Origin: Bradysia coprophila
Taxonomy: Eukaryota; Arthropoda; Insecta; Diptera; Sciaridae
Assembly (NCBI RefSeq): GCF_014529535.1
Contig: NW_023504022.1
Span: 10,483,910-10,547,909, forward strand
DNA: 64,000 nt
Direction of reading: 5' to 3'
The notes under the pieces were generated by a model. The model worked only from the letters and a program-made list of their open reading frames with translations, was not told the DNA's origin and searched no databases. Both the position numbers and the translations under genes were made by a program. Below are positions 38,906 to 52,700 of the stretch, in pieces. The stretch's first letter is position 1; each line of letters begins with the position of its first letter.

Positions 38906-40242
38906 TTTTCCCATTTTTCCTTGAAAACTTTTTCTTCTTTTCTTTTTCTTTGCTAATTTTTAAGGTTTTGATTTGTTCAAAGCACACAAAAAAAAAAACG
39001 AAACGGACCACATTGATCTCTTTTGTTCGTTTGCCTTACCGATGTGTTGGTATTATCTGAATGGTAGTATATTAATCCCGGGACATTTGTGGAATTGTGT
39101 TGAATCTTTATTGTTTTAAGATCTTTTTTTTTCGTTTATGAATTGCCATGCTTTTTTGACCAGCCTTTTTCTATGATAAGGACATTAAGTACTTTAAAAA
39201 TTACAGACTTTCCGATGTTACCACAAAAAATGAAAATTTGTTTTTTTTTATTTAACAAAAATATTTAAAATAACGGCCACACAACACCCAAAGCATGGCA
39301 TTGAATGACACGAAATTTACTAATTTAAACAAAAAAAAAATGATGGTAAAACCATCCGAAATGGTACTTAGCTTAAGACGTGTTTTTGGTTTTGTTTTGA
39401 GCGTTCAACTGAAAAAATATTTACAAAAAATTGTGATTGAATTTGCATTACGTTGGATAAGAGAAACTTAATAATAATTAAAAATGAATAATTTCGTTTT
39501 GGACACTCACCACCCTAACAAAATGTTTATTTTAATTTTTTTTGGAACTGATTTTCGTTTGTAATATTCTAGCACATTAAAAATAAATAAAAAATTTTTA
39601 GTTTTAATTTAATGAAATGAAACACACAACTAAATTATAGGATCGATTCGATCAAAAAAAAAGAAGTTAAAATGAACACTAAAATAGAGAGATGATTGCA
39701 ATAAAATCTGCGAGTATTTTTTTGAAAAATCGAAACATCTGAGTTTTCTATTCGAATATGGAGTCAATGCCCGATGTCCAGTGAGCAGAGGAACACGATT
39801 TCAAACCTAAGCGATATAATTAAGCTGCTTGATACGAAAAACTGTTTCACCAACTTCTTAAGCGCTAACGTCTATATGTATTTACCATTAAAATTAATGA
39901 AATTGATCCAAATGAAGCTATAAACAGTAAAGTCTTCCATTTTGGACAAGGAAAAATTCCTTAGGCTTAAAAGTGATAGCGCCTGGTAGTTGAAAATGTG
40001 GTTGTATCAGTGGACCAGCTGAAGAAAGTTGCATCACAGTGATTGTCCGTGTATTTTCCCAAACCCAAATTAGTATCAAGACGAAAGTTCTGGTGTCAAA
40101 TGCAAAATTGAAATCTAAAAATTTATGTTTTATTAACGGGTAGCATGAGACAAGCGAAACGTTCGAATTTGCAAATTGTATGCCACTGCGCCAACGAACC
40201 TTTCAATTATTTTTTTAATTTAATAAACAAAGGGGTTCCGTA
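38906..40242. other. tra2 3' flank
   Basis: AT-rich 3' UTR and flank. Several AATAAA-like signals occur (e.g. near 39585 and 39700). No other gene. Confidence 0.5.
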
Positions 40243-40673
40243 CAGAGGTGAGCCGGTTATCCAAAAAAACCGGAAACTTCGGTTCGGTTTAGACCAAACC
40301 GAATATTCCGGTTCGGTTCAAACCGAACCGAAACATCCGGTTTTCCCGTAAAACAATATGAAATGCAGCCAGACTCGTCAAAATTGATTGATTTGATTAT
40401 AAACTCACCGAAAATAAGTAAACGAGGCAATTGTATACGAATTGTACTGAAATCAGAAAATCTCTCGAACATGATTTCTCACACTATTGCTTCGTTTACT
40501 TGTTTTTGGTGAGTTTATAATCAAATCAACCAATTTTGACGAATCTGGCTGCATTTCATATTGTTTTACGGGAAAACCGGATGTTTCGGTTTGGTCTAAA
40601 CGGAACCGAAGTTTATGGTTCGTTTCAAACCGAACCGAAAATTCCAGTTTTTCGGATAACCGGTTCATCTCTG
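40243..40673. mobile_element. Palindromic hAT-type MITE, 431 bp
   Basis: It begins CAGAGGTGAGCCGGTTATCC and ends GGATAACCGGTTCATCTCTG. The arms pair through GAAATGCAGCCAGA...TCTGGCTGCATTTC and beyond, with internal GGTTCGGTT repeats. The left flank GTTCCGTA and right flank GCTTCCGTA look like an 8-bp duplication with a one-base insertion. CAGAG ends and 8-bp duplications fit hAT. Confidence 0.85.
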
Positions 40674-41445
40674 GCTTCCGTACTCTTTGAGATTTATTAA
40701 AACTTAATTTATTTTGCGATTTACTTGGAAATGAAAGATTTTCCTATTTTCTCGGGAATAGTTTCCGACATTTTAGTCTTTGACCAAACCATAAATCGCA
40801 ACAATTCTTCTTAGGAAATCACTTGAGTCAAGACCTTCATTTTAACCAGGGAATATTGTTGGGAAAACACTTTCGAATATTTTCTTGATATTTTTTTCCT
40901 TTTTCCTAGAACTTCCCATAAGTTCCTTGAATTTCCAAAACAAACTATTTTTTAGGAAATGTGAAAGTGTTGGAAATTATGGGAAATCGTTTTCCCAACA
41001 ACAGTCCTCAACTGACTTTCCAGCTAGCTCATACATGCACTGCTTTATGTGGTTTTACGCTAATAAAAATTTTTCGCTACCAAAACTATTTGAATCCGAA
41101 ATTTCGAATATTTACTAGCGTTCATTGAACACCGTTCAATAAGCACTTGAGGAAGATCACTTTTTGATACGGTTTCCTCTCTTAGATTCTCGCCTTCTCG
41201 ATGATTTTCCAATTTGGTCTTACTTTTGATTAATTTAAAGTACCAGTTCAATGCATGCGTTGAAAATTCCGATGGATTCTTGTATACTATTCGAATCTCA
41301 TCCTTATTTGCCTTGAAACGTTAAAATCATCAGTTTTTCAAACTAAAATTAGACCACTGCTTCCTAACAGAAGAAAAAGCACCACGAGCTTCCATGACCT
41401 ATCGCGTAGAAACGTTTATTTCTTAGAACATTTTTAAACATTTAG
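40674..41445. other. Gap between hAT MITE and possible tra2 exon
   Basis: AT-rich sequence with many GGAAA/TTTCC runs. No gene recognised. Confidence 0.4.
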
Positions 41446-41500
41446 GCACGATCGAGATCGCAGCATACGTAGGTCGAGTCACAGTGGCTATCGAATCTAG
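41446..41500 (+). CDS. Possible distal alternative 3' exon of tra2
   Basis: After a good acceptor (AACATTTAG) the frame reads HDRDRSIRRSSHSGYRI then stop, an Arg/Ser-rich tail like RS domains. It lies 2.5 kb downstream of the tra2 stop on the same strand. An internal GT in the last tra2 exon (38833, after GRRR) would join it in frame, but that donor (GTCACC) is poor. It could instead be a relic of an RS-protein gene. Confidence 0.3.
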
Positions 41501-41718
41501 TATCTAGTATAATCGATTTTAGCCTTTTAGTGGCTATCGGATCTGGAATGTAGCAAATAAGATGTTTCGACAGTCGTATGAAAGCGAAAAAAACTTTGAA
41601 CGTTTGGATGCAATGGAATACATTTATTTAGAAAAGAAATAATTAAATTTTACAACAACTCTAACTCATTCATACAAAGCCTAATTTCGTAAGCGTTCTG
41701 TATGGGAATGCTTAACAC

Positions 41719-42590
41719 TTAGCTCGGATTATCTCTAGCAGTCTTATAAGCCAACTCAAGTGTTCCAGTTATAGTTCGCATATCATTTTCGATGCTCTGA
41801 GCCCAGTTTTCCACATCTCCCAGTTCCTTCAATGCACTACTAAAACCATCGATTAGCTCGAGCCATTGCTTGGATTGTTTTGCAAAGTTTGTTGCTCCAA
41901 CTTGTAATTGTTTAGCTTCGGCATCTAATCGCTTCTGATTGAGGTAGGCCTGGGCGACTCTAAGGTGAAAGGAATTTTTTAGTAATAGAAGAGAAAACGT
42001 CATTAATTAGGCAATCAAATTACCCAACATTTAAATGATCAACGAGCGCCTGGGTTAGTTCATTCGATGATGCAATCGCTTCTTTTCGTTTTTGTTCTGA
42101 AATGGGGAAAGCACAGTTTAATGGTCGTTTACAGATGGGGTTACGATGAATTTAAACAAATGAATCAAATCGGATACAGACTGCTTGAAGCTACTTATTC
42201 ATCAAAATACAAAGGTTACTCAACGGGCATTCTGCATCGGGCATTCTGTAGTACGACTGCAGATTACGGGATTGTAGCGATGATGCACAAATATTTCCTT
42301 GACGATTAAATACTATAATCGGAAATGCATTTCAGAGTGACTCAACGAATACAACATACACCGAAATGACAATCAGATCGAAAGACAACTCAAGGTTCGG
42401 TCACCACTGGTCATTTTACTCAAAATGAAAAAAAATCCAAATTTTCTCCTTTCTCCATTAGCACTTGACGTAATTTTATTCTTATTTTAATTCTTTTACT
42501 GAAAGCCATCTTAATTAAGGGTCGCGTACCTTGTTGTTCTTTACGAATTGCTTGCCTAGATTGATGCTCCTTTAGCATAGAAGATAACAT
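41719..42590 (-). CDS. Blos1: BLOC-1 subunit 1 (BLOS1 / GCN5L1)
   Basis: Three exons: 42590-42530, 42096-42024 and 41959-41719, totalling 124 residues, the family size. It starts MLSSMLKEHQSRQAIRKEQQ, continues [35 protein letters not shown] and ends with a helical coiled-coil segment (QWLELIDGFSSALKELGDVENWAQSIENDM), all diagnostic. BLOS1 is shared by BLOC-1 and BORC, which act in lysosome-related organelle biogenesis and lysosome positioning; mammalian GCN5L1 also promotes mitochondrial protein acetylation. Splice phases 1 and 2 rebuild conserved residues. The gene runs toward tra2. Confidence 0.96.
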
Positions 42591-43779
42591 TTTTCCAGAC
42601 TGGTCTTCAAGTCTCCGTATTTTTGTTTATTTATTCAAAAGGTTTGACACAAGATTGACAATTTTAGAAAATCGTGAAATTTTGAGTTTCGATGGTTTCG
42701 ATATTCGAAATGTCTAATTCCACACAGTTGGTATGCATGTGTACGGTGTGTTACCTTTTATTTTCACGGTCTCAACTCTGTCAATGTCCTTTTATAATTG
42801 CAAAATGAATGTTAAAACTAATGAAGTAAAAGATTTTGAACTTTTGCAAAATATGCTTGGACCAAAAGAGATAAAATATTCAAATAGGTGATTTCACCTT
42901 TTTACATGAAAAATTTTGTACGTATTGTGGATGGTCGATTTTAGTCATTTTTGTTTGTCGTTTCAGGTACAAATTGCTTCCCTAAAGTCTACCGTCCACA
43001 ACAGATACGTAAATAGCTTTGTTGTTGAAATTCACAACTCCGAAACATCCAACAAAAATCCCTAGCTTAGAAACCACACGAGACCGATTTTCCAAAAAAA
43101 ATTGCCCGTGGCTGGGCAAGATGATTTTTCATCATTCGCTTTCTATGTAACACTCACTCATATGATATTCTAATAGTCCGTTGCCAATTCGCAACGATAA
43201 AAATACCTCGCTGTAAAACCAAAGTTCTTTCAGAACCTTGCTGTAAACGACTATTTTAGATCGCACCGTTCGCACCATATTCAAAATCGTTGTGAACGCA
43301 TTCCCATCTCATTCGTGCCACATTAACGAAAAAGTTAGTGATTCGTCAAAAATATTGAATATACGCGAGATCGAAAAGAGACATTCGTTCGTGTATTATT
43401 GTGACGACAAGTTCGATAATCAAAGAAATATGTGATGTGATCAGAAAAGTGTAATAAAAAATAACAAAAAAAAGTTTCTTGCCCTAGCGTTTGTGTCCAA
43501 GAAAAGGGAATTTTCGACCGAAAACTGTGATATAAATTGATCCGAACACAAAACAGAAAAAAAACAATATTCGACGAACGTGCGATACACACACTGTGCA
43601 GTGCTCAAATTATTTTCATGTGGAAATATCTTAATGTTTTGAGAATTTGTGATAATGTGGCAGTGCGAATATTGTTGAAAAAGTGCGAAGTAAACTTTAC
43701 ATCCATACACATTCCGGAACATCGACTTTCGTTGGATTCGGCTAAAGGATTTTAAAAATTAATCGAAAAACGTACGTAT
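42591..43779 (+). promoter_or_regulatory. Probable divergent promoter and verprolin 5' non-coding exon
   Basis: Between the Bloc1s1 start and 43.8 kb. From about 43300 the sequence turns purine- and AAA-rich with many stops, like dipteran 5' UTRs, and ends in a strong donor context AAAAAC/GTACGT at about 43770. I infer a first exon of the rightward verprolin gene. There is no coding evidence, so this rests on composition and position. A copy of a short dispersed repeat lies at 42808-42840. Confidence 0.3.
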
Positions 43780-45322
43780 CAATTCGACAATATTGACAAC
43801 ATTTTTTTTGTAGAGTTGGTTGTGCAAAAATTGTTAATTTAGGTTGCTCGACGAGTGAGCAAAAAAAAATGATATACACAACACAACACAAACACCTTGA
43901 CGAAATTTAGTAACACCACACAATTCGCTATTCATCAAGAAATGTTTTTTTTCTTCGTCTTTTGATTCATTTTTTGCTCTTCATTCAATGAAAATTTCTC
44001 AATCAGAGTGAACCTTACAATGGGTCTTATCGCTATCTATAAATTGCGTACCTGCTGGCAGATTATTCTCCACTTAATTTCACTTTAATTGTCTTTTAAG
44101 TGGAGGCTACGGGTCCCTTTTTCCAGTCAGAAATGTTTTTAATTGAAATCATAAACATTTTAGCGCGTCAAGGTTACGATAGTGATTTTATTATTAGTAT
44201 TCGTTGTGTGTGGATCTCTTGTTAAAAAAAAAAAACAATATTCACAGCACACTCTCTTGCTGTTTCAGTCTTTTAAACGCGGTTTTTTTATCTGATTAAA
44301 ATTCATTGAGTTTTGTAACCTTTTGCAAAAGATTCCGAACAATTTAGTCTTAATACATTTATTTAACATGGAAAAATTTATTTACATTTTACATCAAAAC
44401 GTAAATTTATTTATTGTGACTAATGGTGCGTTCGATTATACGAATGATTCATAAAGTCGATACAAAAGACACATTGAGGTCTTGGAGGTGATTTTTTTTC
44501 TTCTTCTTTCTGATATAATTGTCGATTACGGAATCTATAAAAGGATGACATGACACGAGAAGCGATCGAAAGTTATGTTTCATTCGACGTGTCTTACGAA
44601 TCGTTTATTCCAAGAACCTGATGTTTTTCCAACTGAGCAATCAATCCACTTTATGTGGAGATTACTGCCAGTGTCTTATCAGCTCGTTTTTTATGGAAAC
44701 ATTGAAAGTTATGACGAGCGAACTAAATTAAACAAAATTGATAGGAGGCTATTGTAACGATTTAAATGGTTTTTCATTCGTCCAACGAGTTACACACTTA
44801 TCCAACTCAAAATTCATGACAAAAATGTTGGTAACACTTTCAATGCAACCAGCACTGTCGGAACTACTTTTACTCTATACTAACCTCAACCTGCCCATTT
44901 GTCTTCTTTACCATATCCACAGATTCACTTATTTCTTTGATTCACTGAATGGTGTTTTCACCAATTTTCCAACTAAAAACAACGGCGACACGAGGGATGA
45001 CGAACTTCTAGGACTAAATCGTATGGAATTAAATGAGATTAGTCCTCTTGGACCATTAATCTAATACGATTTAGTCCGAGAAGTACGGTACCCCTCGCAG
45101 TGACCTGACTAACTTAGTATTCGTTCTAAATTTCGTACCAATTTTCGTAAACTGTAGGAAGTGTGTATGAGAATGTTGGTTTTGTCTATCGGATAATCAT
45201 ATTTTCGGAAACTATCACGGATATCAGCCCCACGCTAGTGATCGGATCGAAAGTGCTTCAAAGCCGACAGGCCAGTTTCGATCGGATTCCAAAAACCCTC
45301 AGTTGGCACAGCTCTACCTTAA
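43780..45322. other. Presumed verprolin intron, first part
   Basis: No gene is visible. A small hairpin with GACTAAATCGTA and TACGATTTAGTC arms is at about 45014-45092. Confidence 0.45.
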
Positions 45323-45418
45323 GCCGAAAACACAAGAGCAACTTTGCATTTTTTAGCCTTGGAAAACGCAGCACAACCGTTGATTCCGACAGCTCAAAAT
45401 TGGTTGGATGTTTTCGGC
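45323..45418. mobile_element. MITE related to 14287-14424
   Basis: It starts GCCGAAAACACAAGAGC and ends TGTTTTCGGC, with the inner block CAACTTTGCAT like the CAATTTTGCAT of the first copy. Shorter and more diverged. Confidence 0.55.
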
Positions 45419-46380
45419 CTTACAGCCGGTATACTAAAGTTTCGGTCTACAATATGACCATTATCAAGCCTTTCACTTCCAAAACTTATTCAAAATAATC
45501 AATTACGCCCAAATTTATAACAAAATTTCATGAATAAAGAACATTCTTCAAACCTCAACAACCAAACGAATATAATTGACATTGTCTAGAGCTTTCGCGG
45601 TCCTTTGAATATTTCTTTGGTTACTTTTATCCCTTTCAATATCAAATCTTTTACTTCATTAGTTTTACTTAACTCTTGTAATTGCCATCAATGTCCGATG
45701 ACTATGGAAACAGAATGTCTCTACAAATAATTCTCAAAGGTCACCTAAGACACAAGTCAAATGTTTATTAGAGAACTAGTTCCTCAGCTACCCCTTACCG
45801 ATTTAATGTGGAACGAACTGCGAAAATTGCATAATTATATTCATTTGGATAAGCATAAGGTAGCCATATGTTTTGTATTTACACAAAGTCGACATATTTG
45901 GTTCGACAGACAGACGCTGCTGTTTAGCAAAATGTTATGCGAAGTATCAGTATAAATAAGCCACACAATGTATTGATACACAATTCTCGCAGAGTGACTC
46001 ATATAGTCTACCTAATGTGTAATTTAAAACAGCAGTGCAGTTCTATTGCAAAAATAGCCTGGTAACATCTCCAACATGTGAAATTTTGTTGCTGAGAAAT
46101 GTACCAGATAAGACTAACCTCGTGGTTATGAGTCTATCTGGCCAATAAAGACCTCCAGCTAATATCCTCTTATATAAGAGAATCTAAGCCAAATGAAGAT
46201 AGCAGAAGATAATTCAAACAAAAGAACAGATTTAATGAACGCTTGCCGTTTACAATAGGTCAACAAAGGAACATCAGTCTCACTTCTCACTATCCAACCA
46301 AATGATGACATAACTATCATAAAATGTTCAATAAATTGTTCGTTTTATTAAAAGCACCACAGCTTCGTTAACAGATTGTT
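45419..46380. other. Presumed verprolin intron, second part
   Basis: AT-rich sequence without a gene. A copy of the dispersed ATGAAGTAAAAGATTT repeat lies at 45642-45675 on the minus strand. Confidence 0.45.
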
Positions 46381-47541
46381 AGTCCCGTACGAAGTACTCG
46401 GGGCTATTAGGATTAATATGCCGTTTGTATAACACATGGAATTCAAAGAAGATGGTAAGGGCAAAGCCATTTTACTCTGCGTGTACGTGTCTGTCTGTGT
46501 AGGGTATACATTGAGTGAATTTAATTTTCCCTGATAGGTAATCATAATTGCGGGTTTAAGTTCGAAGATGGGCATATTTGTGTCGGTCCTTCCTAACGTA
46601 GTGCCGTTTCATTATTTTAAGGTTTTCGGTAAAATAAATGTAAATGAAACGATGCCAATTCACGAAAAGAAGTTTATTAAAATCCTGAGTTAGGGGCTTA
46701 GATGAGGCTACTCGTCCCTAAGCGTTTTTTTTAGCAATAAATCGAGTAAATTTCAACTGATTTTCCTAGTTTTTGTTCTATTTAAATACCGAACAGAATG
46801 TTGTTCAAGAAGTTTTAAATTTGACTTTCTGGAATTACTTCATTCGCGGTCTTAAGAGTTTTTTTTGCACATAAATCGAGTACGTCACATCGAATCTCGC
46901 TAAATTCTGTTTTGTATGATGATCAAACGAAGAGTGAAAAATGTAAGGGCGCTCCTCTGGGGTCCCAAGTGCATATAAGTGAACTGTTTCGAAGAGGGCT
47001 TGCTTTTAGGAATTTTAAATCTGAAAAGTTCCGAAAAAATTCAAAAATTGAAATTTTCAGAATTTTTGAGAATAAAAAATCCCAAAAAAGCCATGGTACA
47101 CGGGCTTTCGTAACATGAATTTCCTCTAGCTGTTTTTCAACTGATCTACACATCCAATCAAAACTGTTTATGCTTGTTTATACGGTTGAAGCTGCTACAC
47201 GCACGCCCGTGGCAGTGGTAAAATACTATCAAGACATATGAACAGATTTGATTGTTTGTGTGGATCAGCTGAAAAACAGCTGAAGCAAATGCATGCTGAA
47301 ATTTCACTGCCTCTGACTGTATGCAAAATTTCTAAGATTAATACTTTCTGCAAAAAACTTTTGTTTCACGCTTTGACTACGCAGCAAGTAGAGTTATGGA
47401 CGTAGCGTTACGTACGCAATAGGTATACGGTGTCGTACCATAGCTTATGCTTAGAAAAAAAAATTCTGAATTTTTCTGAATTTTTTTCTGAATTTTTCTG
47501 AATTAAAATTCCGAATAATAAGCTATGTTTCTTACGGGACT
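46381..47541. mobile_element. 1.16-kb repeat with CCCGTACGAAG ends (copy 2)
   Basis: It begins AGTCCCGTACGAAGTACT and ends TTTCTTACGGGACT, an inverted match with one mismatch. Next to the left end are blocks shared in order with copy 1: TATTAGGxTTAATATG-like text, GTTTGTATAACAC, the TGTCTGTCTGTG stretch, then GTTCGAAGATGGGC. Both copies are about 1,160 bp. Non-coding. Confidence 0.65.
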
Positions 47542-49643
47542 CACGTCCGCAGCATCTACACGTTCTCTATTCGCATTTTCATCTGTGCATGCATCGAACA
47601 TAGCATATGAAAATCACCATACGGTTCTCAATATCATTCTTTCCATGGGTATAAACAGCATGGTATGGTGTGTGATAATAATTTAATTGTTCGTTTCGTT
47701 GTGTCTCGCACTTTAAATCGACCAATCTGAACAATTATGGTTTATATTTACGTTATTTACCTCCCGGGACGATCGAGTATAATTATTGAGTAGGTTTTGG
47801 GTTGATTGGAGCCGCGACTCGCACTCGTTCGATGTTGTATGATTCTATTTCAATCTTCAAACGGATTCTCATGGCTTGGGATTGTTTCATTCCAATTTAA
47901 TTCAATTCTTATAAATTTTCGATGCTGAAAATATCAAACATCTTCGAATGCATGCAAATTGTCTCCTACACGGCTGATCAAATCTTTCTAAAAATAACTC
48001 TACGATTTTTAGAACTTTCAATTTTTGTATAAAAAAAACAACAACAACAAAACGAAACAGTCGTCGGTATATTATACCTATGCTGTTGTGCGAACTGAGA
48101 CGTTTAAGTTGCATGCAGCGGAGAGATGCGATACGACGATTCGGTGAACTATTTTCACATATCAATTTCATGTGTTTTGCAACAATGTATCAACGGCGAA
48201 AGGAAGTGCAAAAATAAATTTATCAAAATGTTAAAACAACAGAAAAGAAAAAAAAAGTTTCTTTTTCTCTCGCACATCTTTGCTCCATTTTTCAATTCAA
48301 CGGAATGATTTTTTCATAAAAAGAAAGAAAGAAAATGCATGCAACGCAATCAAATACTTGTAATGTACCACTTCCGACCATAAAAACATTAAAAACAATA
48401 TTTATTTACACTCGTCATAATATCACAACTAATTGTACATTCTCAAACGAACAGCCGTTTTTTTTCTTCAAACGTTGACTTCTCTCATCTGTGATAAAGT
48501 ACGTACATCATCAGTTTTTTTTTTACATACATCAACAATATGGGTCACATTATGTCTGCCGATTCTCTGATACATTCAGCATTACTGCACATAACATTCA
48601 TACTGGTAATCACTTTTCAAGGTTCGTGCCATTGTAAATATTTCAACATTAAACTTATAACCCCTAACAGTACTCTTTGCCAAGTTCTTCAAAATAAAAA
48701 TAATTTTTTTTTGTTTTGTGTCGTCATCAAAGCTTAACGCGCTGTCTATAAATACCGTATGTTTCTTACTTCTTGATTCAATTGGTCATTTGGTCTTGAT
48801 TCGGGTCTTGCCACATGCCACAACAAACGGCATGATCGGCGAGAATACGGCATGTTCATGTTCAATGCGAAAATACGAAATTTTTGGGTAGTTGCGAGTC
48901 ATCTGTGGATGCGGGTCAATGCCTCAATTTTTATGTATAAATAAATGTGATTTGAATTGAGTGTTTTGAGGGCTATGGTCAATTGAAAAATTAATTTTAG
49001 GATGTAGATGAATATGAGGTGATTTAGATGGAATGAAGCATCGGAAAATGTGTTTTTTTTTTGTAAAATTCTCTTACGCTCAGTTGAGTGATTTATGTAA
49101 TACTGAGCAGGAACTATTCTGCGACTCTTCCCGAAAATTTGTTACATTTTTCGTATTCATGAGGACCAATATTTTTCCGAAAATTTTGGAGAATTTCGAA
49201 AAATGTAGTTAGTCTCTATGGTGTTTTTGAACTCGTGGGGTAAGGTCTATAAGATTTTAACAAGGAATCCTTTGGGGTCTCTTGGAAAAATTCGATTAGG
49301 CTGAAAAGCATATTAATTGTTAGGAATTCAAAATCCACAATTGTTTTTACATTTTTGTGGGCTTATCGTTCAAATCTTAAAGACCACCCAAACTTAAAAT
49401 TCAATTGCGAATCTAGTGAGATATAAAGAATCTCTAAACAATCGTGAGACTTTGTGACTTATTTTTGGTTGCGACATTTTTCTAATTGACGATTCACAGT
49501 GAAGCTATGATGGCACATTTTCGACCATTTGTTCATAAGTCATTTGATCTACATTTTCCATCGGTTGGTCTTTCGATAATACCCGTTCTGGAAAGCTCTG
49601 CATTTTATTACTTATAACGCTAGATGAGTTACTCTGAAGTTAT
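47542..49643. other. Presumed verprolin intron, third part
   Basis: AT-rich sequence with short reading frames only. Nothing recognised. Confidence 0.4.
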
Positions 49644-49780
49644 CAAGCCCGGACTGGCTATGCTGGGCGATCGCCTTTTGCTTTTTGGCGCTCCTCAGAT
49701 CAATAAAAATTATTTAGGTGCCTCTGAGCCTTTTTCAGCCATTTCGACCGATGCTCCTTTTGGTAGCCAGTCCGGCCCTG
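49644..49780. mobile_element. hAT-type MITE, 137 bp
   Basis: It begins CAAGCCCGGACTGGCTA and ends TAGCCAGTCCGGCCCTG. Flanks GAAGTTAT (49636-49643) and GAAGTTAA (49781-49788) are an 8-bp target duplication with one mismatch. Terminal CARGSCCGGACTGGC sequences are typical of small hAT derivatives in animals. Confidence 0.88.
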
Positions 49781-52700
49781 GAAGTTAAGGTTATTGATGA
49801 ATCATAAAAAATGTCAGACAAAAATAATTCTCGACGCGCAATGACTGTTAGGGAAATGGTTCTATAAAAATGATTTCTCTTGGAGGTGTTGCGTTGATTG
49901 CCAACAGTCCACAATCCAATTTTTTCATAAAGTATTTATCCCTTCTCGACACGGTTTCTTTTACAAACTTTTACTAAGACTTATCATCCCTCATAAAACA
50001 CATTGTCTTCTGGAATTAGTTAGCCCTTTTCGGGACTATATGTAACTATACGCCAAAGGTCATTCATTATGTACAGCGACAACGATGACAAGAATAGGTG
50101 ATGAGCTCCAGTCAAATGTTAGACCAAATATTGAAGGATTAGATTTTGTATCAAATACTAAAAGATATTTTACTTAAACGAAGAAACAAATTTAATTATT
50201 TTGTCGTTCCTAAAATGGTTACCTATAATTAGAAACAATTATCTGTTAATTGCAAACAATTTGTACCACCTGTTTCAATCTTTATATCGAACAATCGTCA
50301 ATGATTTTTTTGAATATCCAACTAACACCATAAATGATTCAACGTTAATTGAGTTATTAAACTCATGCACACCACGTTCACCGCGTATATCCTATGTTAA
50401 ATAGCAACCATCAGACCAAACTTTACCATCACTTTAACTTTTAGCTAAACGACTAAAATCGCCGTGTTTTGATTGACACATGATAAAAGCTCGGAAATGC
50501 GTGTTTCGGTTATTTAACGAGCTTATTAAGTCATTGTGTGTTCACCAAATTGAGTTTTCGCTGTTTCTTTTTATTGTTCCATAGAATTTCATTTTCATAG
50601 CGGAATAAATAAGGCAATGGCTGATATTTTATGGGTGATGTTTTGTGTCTATTAATAAAGCAGACAATCGGAAATTGGTTTTATAGGAAGAATGTATATT
50701 TTGCCTTCTTGTGGCTTGTATGTTCTGGTATAATGTTTATGAATTATTGCAAGCATAAATGTTTATGATTTTAGTCAGCTCGTTCAAGTAAAGCAAATGG
50801 AAGTGACATTTTTTCGACAACATTTTGGATTTAATGTCAGATAATTATTTCAGCCAAAATTGATTTTGTTTAGGTATAATTTCGTACCTTTCCAAATTAA
50901 CGTTGAATTTGCCAACAAATCGCTGTTGACAAATACCCAGCTACAACTACATCTGTTGTAACAGTGTAGTCATCTTTTGTCCACTGCAACGACTAAAATA
51001 AGCGACTTAGTTAATATAGTCTTACATAATGGATGTTAAAACCAATGAAGTAATAGATTTTGTACCAAACACTAGGCGATACTCAGAGTGCAACAATCTT
51101 CTATTTGACTAAATAGCTAGTGCAACTTATCATCACAAAGACAGATACCTGTTCACCCTTTTTCTCCCTTTTTTTGCCAGTTATGTAAATGATCATTGAA
51201 CTCACTTTTGGGCATCGACCGGAAACGAATTTTTCTGCGCTAATTCTCGATTTGCTTCGATTTCATTTAGCCATACAAAGCAAAATTTCTTTTATTCGGT
51301 AAAAACCCAAGTTAAGAAAGATTTTCTTCTTTCATAGTCCTCTGTACAACAACAGTAACTACAACTTTTGGTTTCAACACCAGCCTGACTTAAATATCAA
51401 TTCATTAGTTTAAGGTCAGAGTTTAACAGTTAACTTAAACAAAATCAGCTATAGTGACAAAAAAACGATATGTCGCAATAGAAATCAATTACGTTGGACG
51501 AACCGACCTAATTTGTTTAAAGTTAAAATGATATGGAAATTGATCGACTTAAAAGGTTTAAATTTAATGCAAAAGATAAGAGGTGTATAAGCCAGGCCTA
51601 CGTTATAGGTGTACATTTCGCTATTTTGTCATCCACAAATTTAACAAGTTCCAATTTTTCATTCGCTTCCTATCATATCTGCTTAAGTGCATCGTTTTCT
51701 AAAAAAAAAAAATAATTAAAAATTCTTCAATGGTCTAAGAGAGTTTCAAAAAGAAATCATCAAGTGGTATGCTGTGTTTGTTGACGGAAGATACATTTTT
51801 TTTCTTCATTTCAACTGAAAAAGCACATATGTCTGTGATAGCAAATACGGTCAATTAAATTGAATGTGCAAATAAAATCATCATTTGAAGTTATATGGGC
51901 TCTGTGAGTTGAAAAGCATGCGAAACAAAAACAACACCAATACCAGTGTACACACCAGGTTAATAAAAATGTCCAAGTAAAATTGGAAATACAACATTTC
52001 GGATGAGCGAACGTCTTTTTTTATTTGCTTTTCTGAACTGAAACTATTTATTATGTTTTCATTTGTTCGGCTAAGGAGGAATGTTTCTATTATGAGCTTG
52101 AATGACAACAAATATTTCAGTTTTTATCTGCATTACCTGTATCTATTCGCACAGGTTTGTCTTATCATGTTTGTTATCAGTGCTAAATAGATTATGTCTT
52201 TGTTAACAGATGCCTTAAGCGATAGCAGATTTTATTTATAAGCAAGAAAAATATTTCATTATTCGGCACCGATTTGAATCTAATTTTCGGATTTTTTTTT
52301 TGCGAATTTTGAAGCTTGTCTGACTTAAAGGTAATATCTCAGATACTTGTCAGAATGGTTCTGTTCTTGATTTACAGTTAAATTGAGGCTGTACCACGAA
52401 GGTCATTTTTTGGGTATCGTAGTGACATCAAATCTGTTGCTTCTGACGTTCAAAGGCGCCAAGGGATTGATACAAAATCTTCTACTTCATTTGTTTTAAA
52501 ATCCATTTTGTGATATATAAGACTAATTTAGCCGTAGGTCATTGCTTATTTAATTCGTTGTTATCGATAAGAGGTGATTATAACAGGTAATGCGATTTAA
52601 ATTAAGTCTCTTGATTTGAGTACACAGTCCAGTTAAAAATGTATAATAAACATGCAAAATTTTGACCGAAAAATTGGACAAATGTCAAACTCTGATTTTT

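Noticed and set aside
42067-42309. 80-codon plus-strand frame over Bloc1s1 exon 2 and intron
   Set aside because: It is antisense to a confirmed exon and has no family features.
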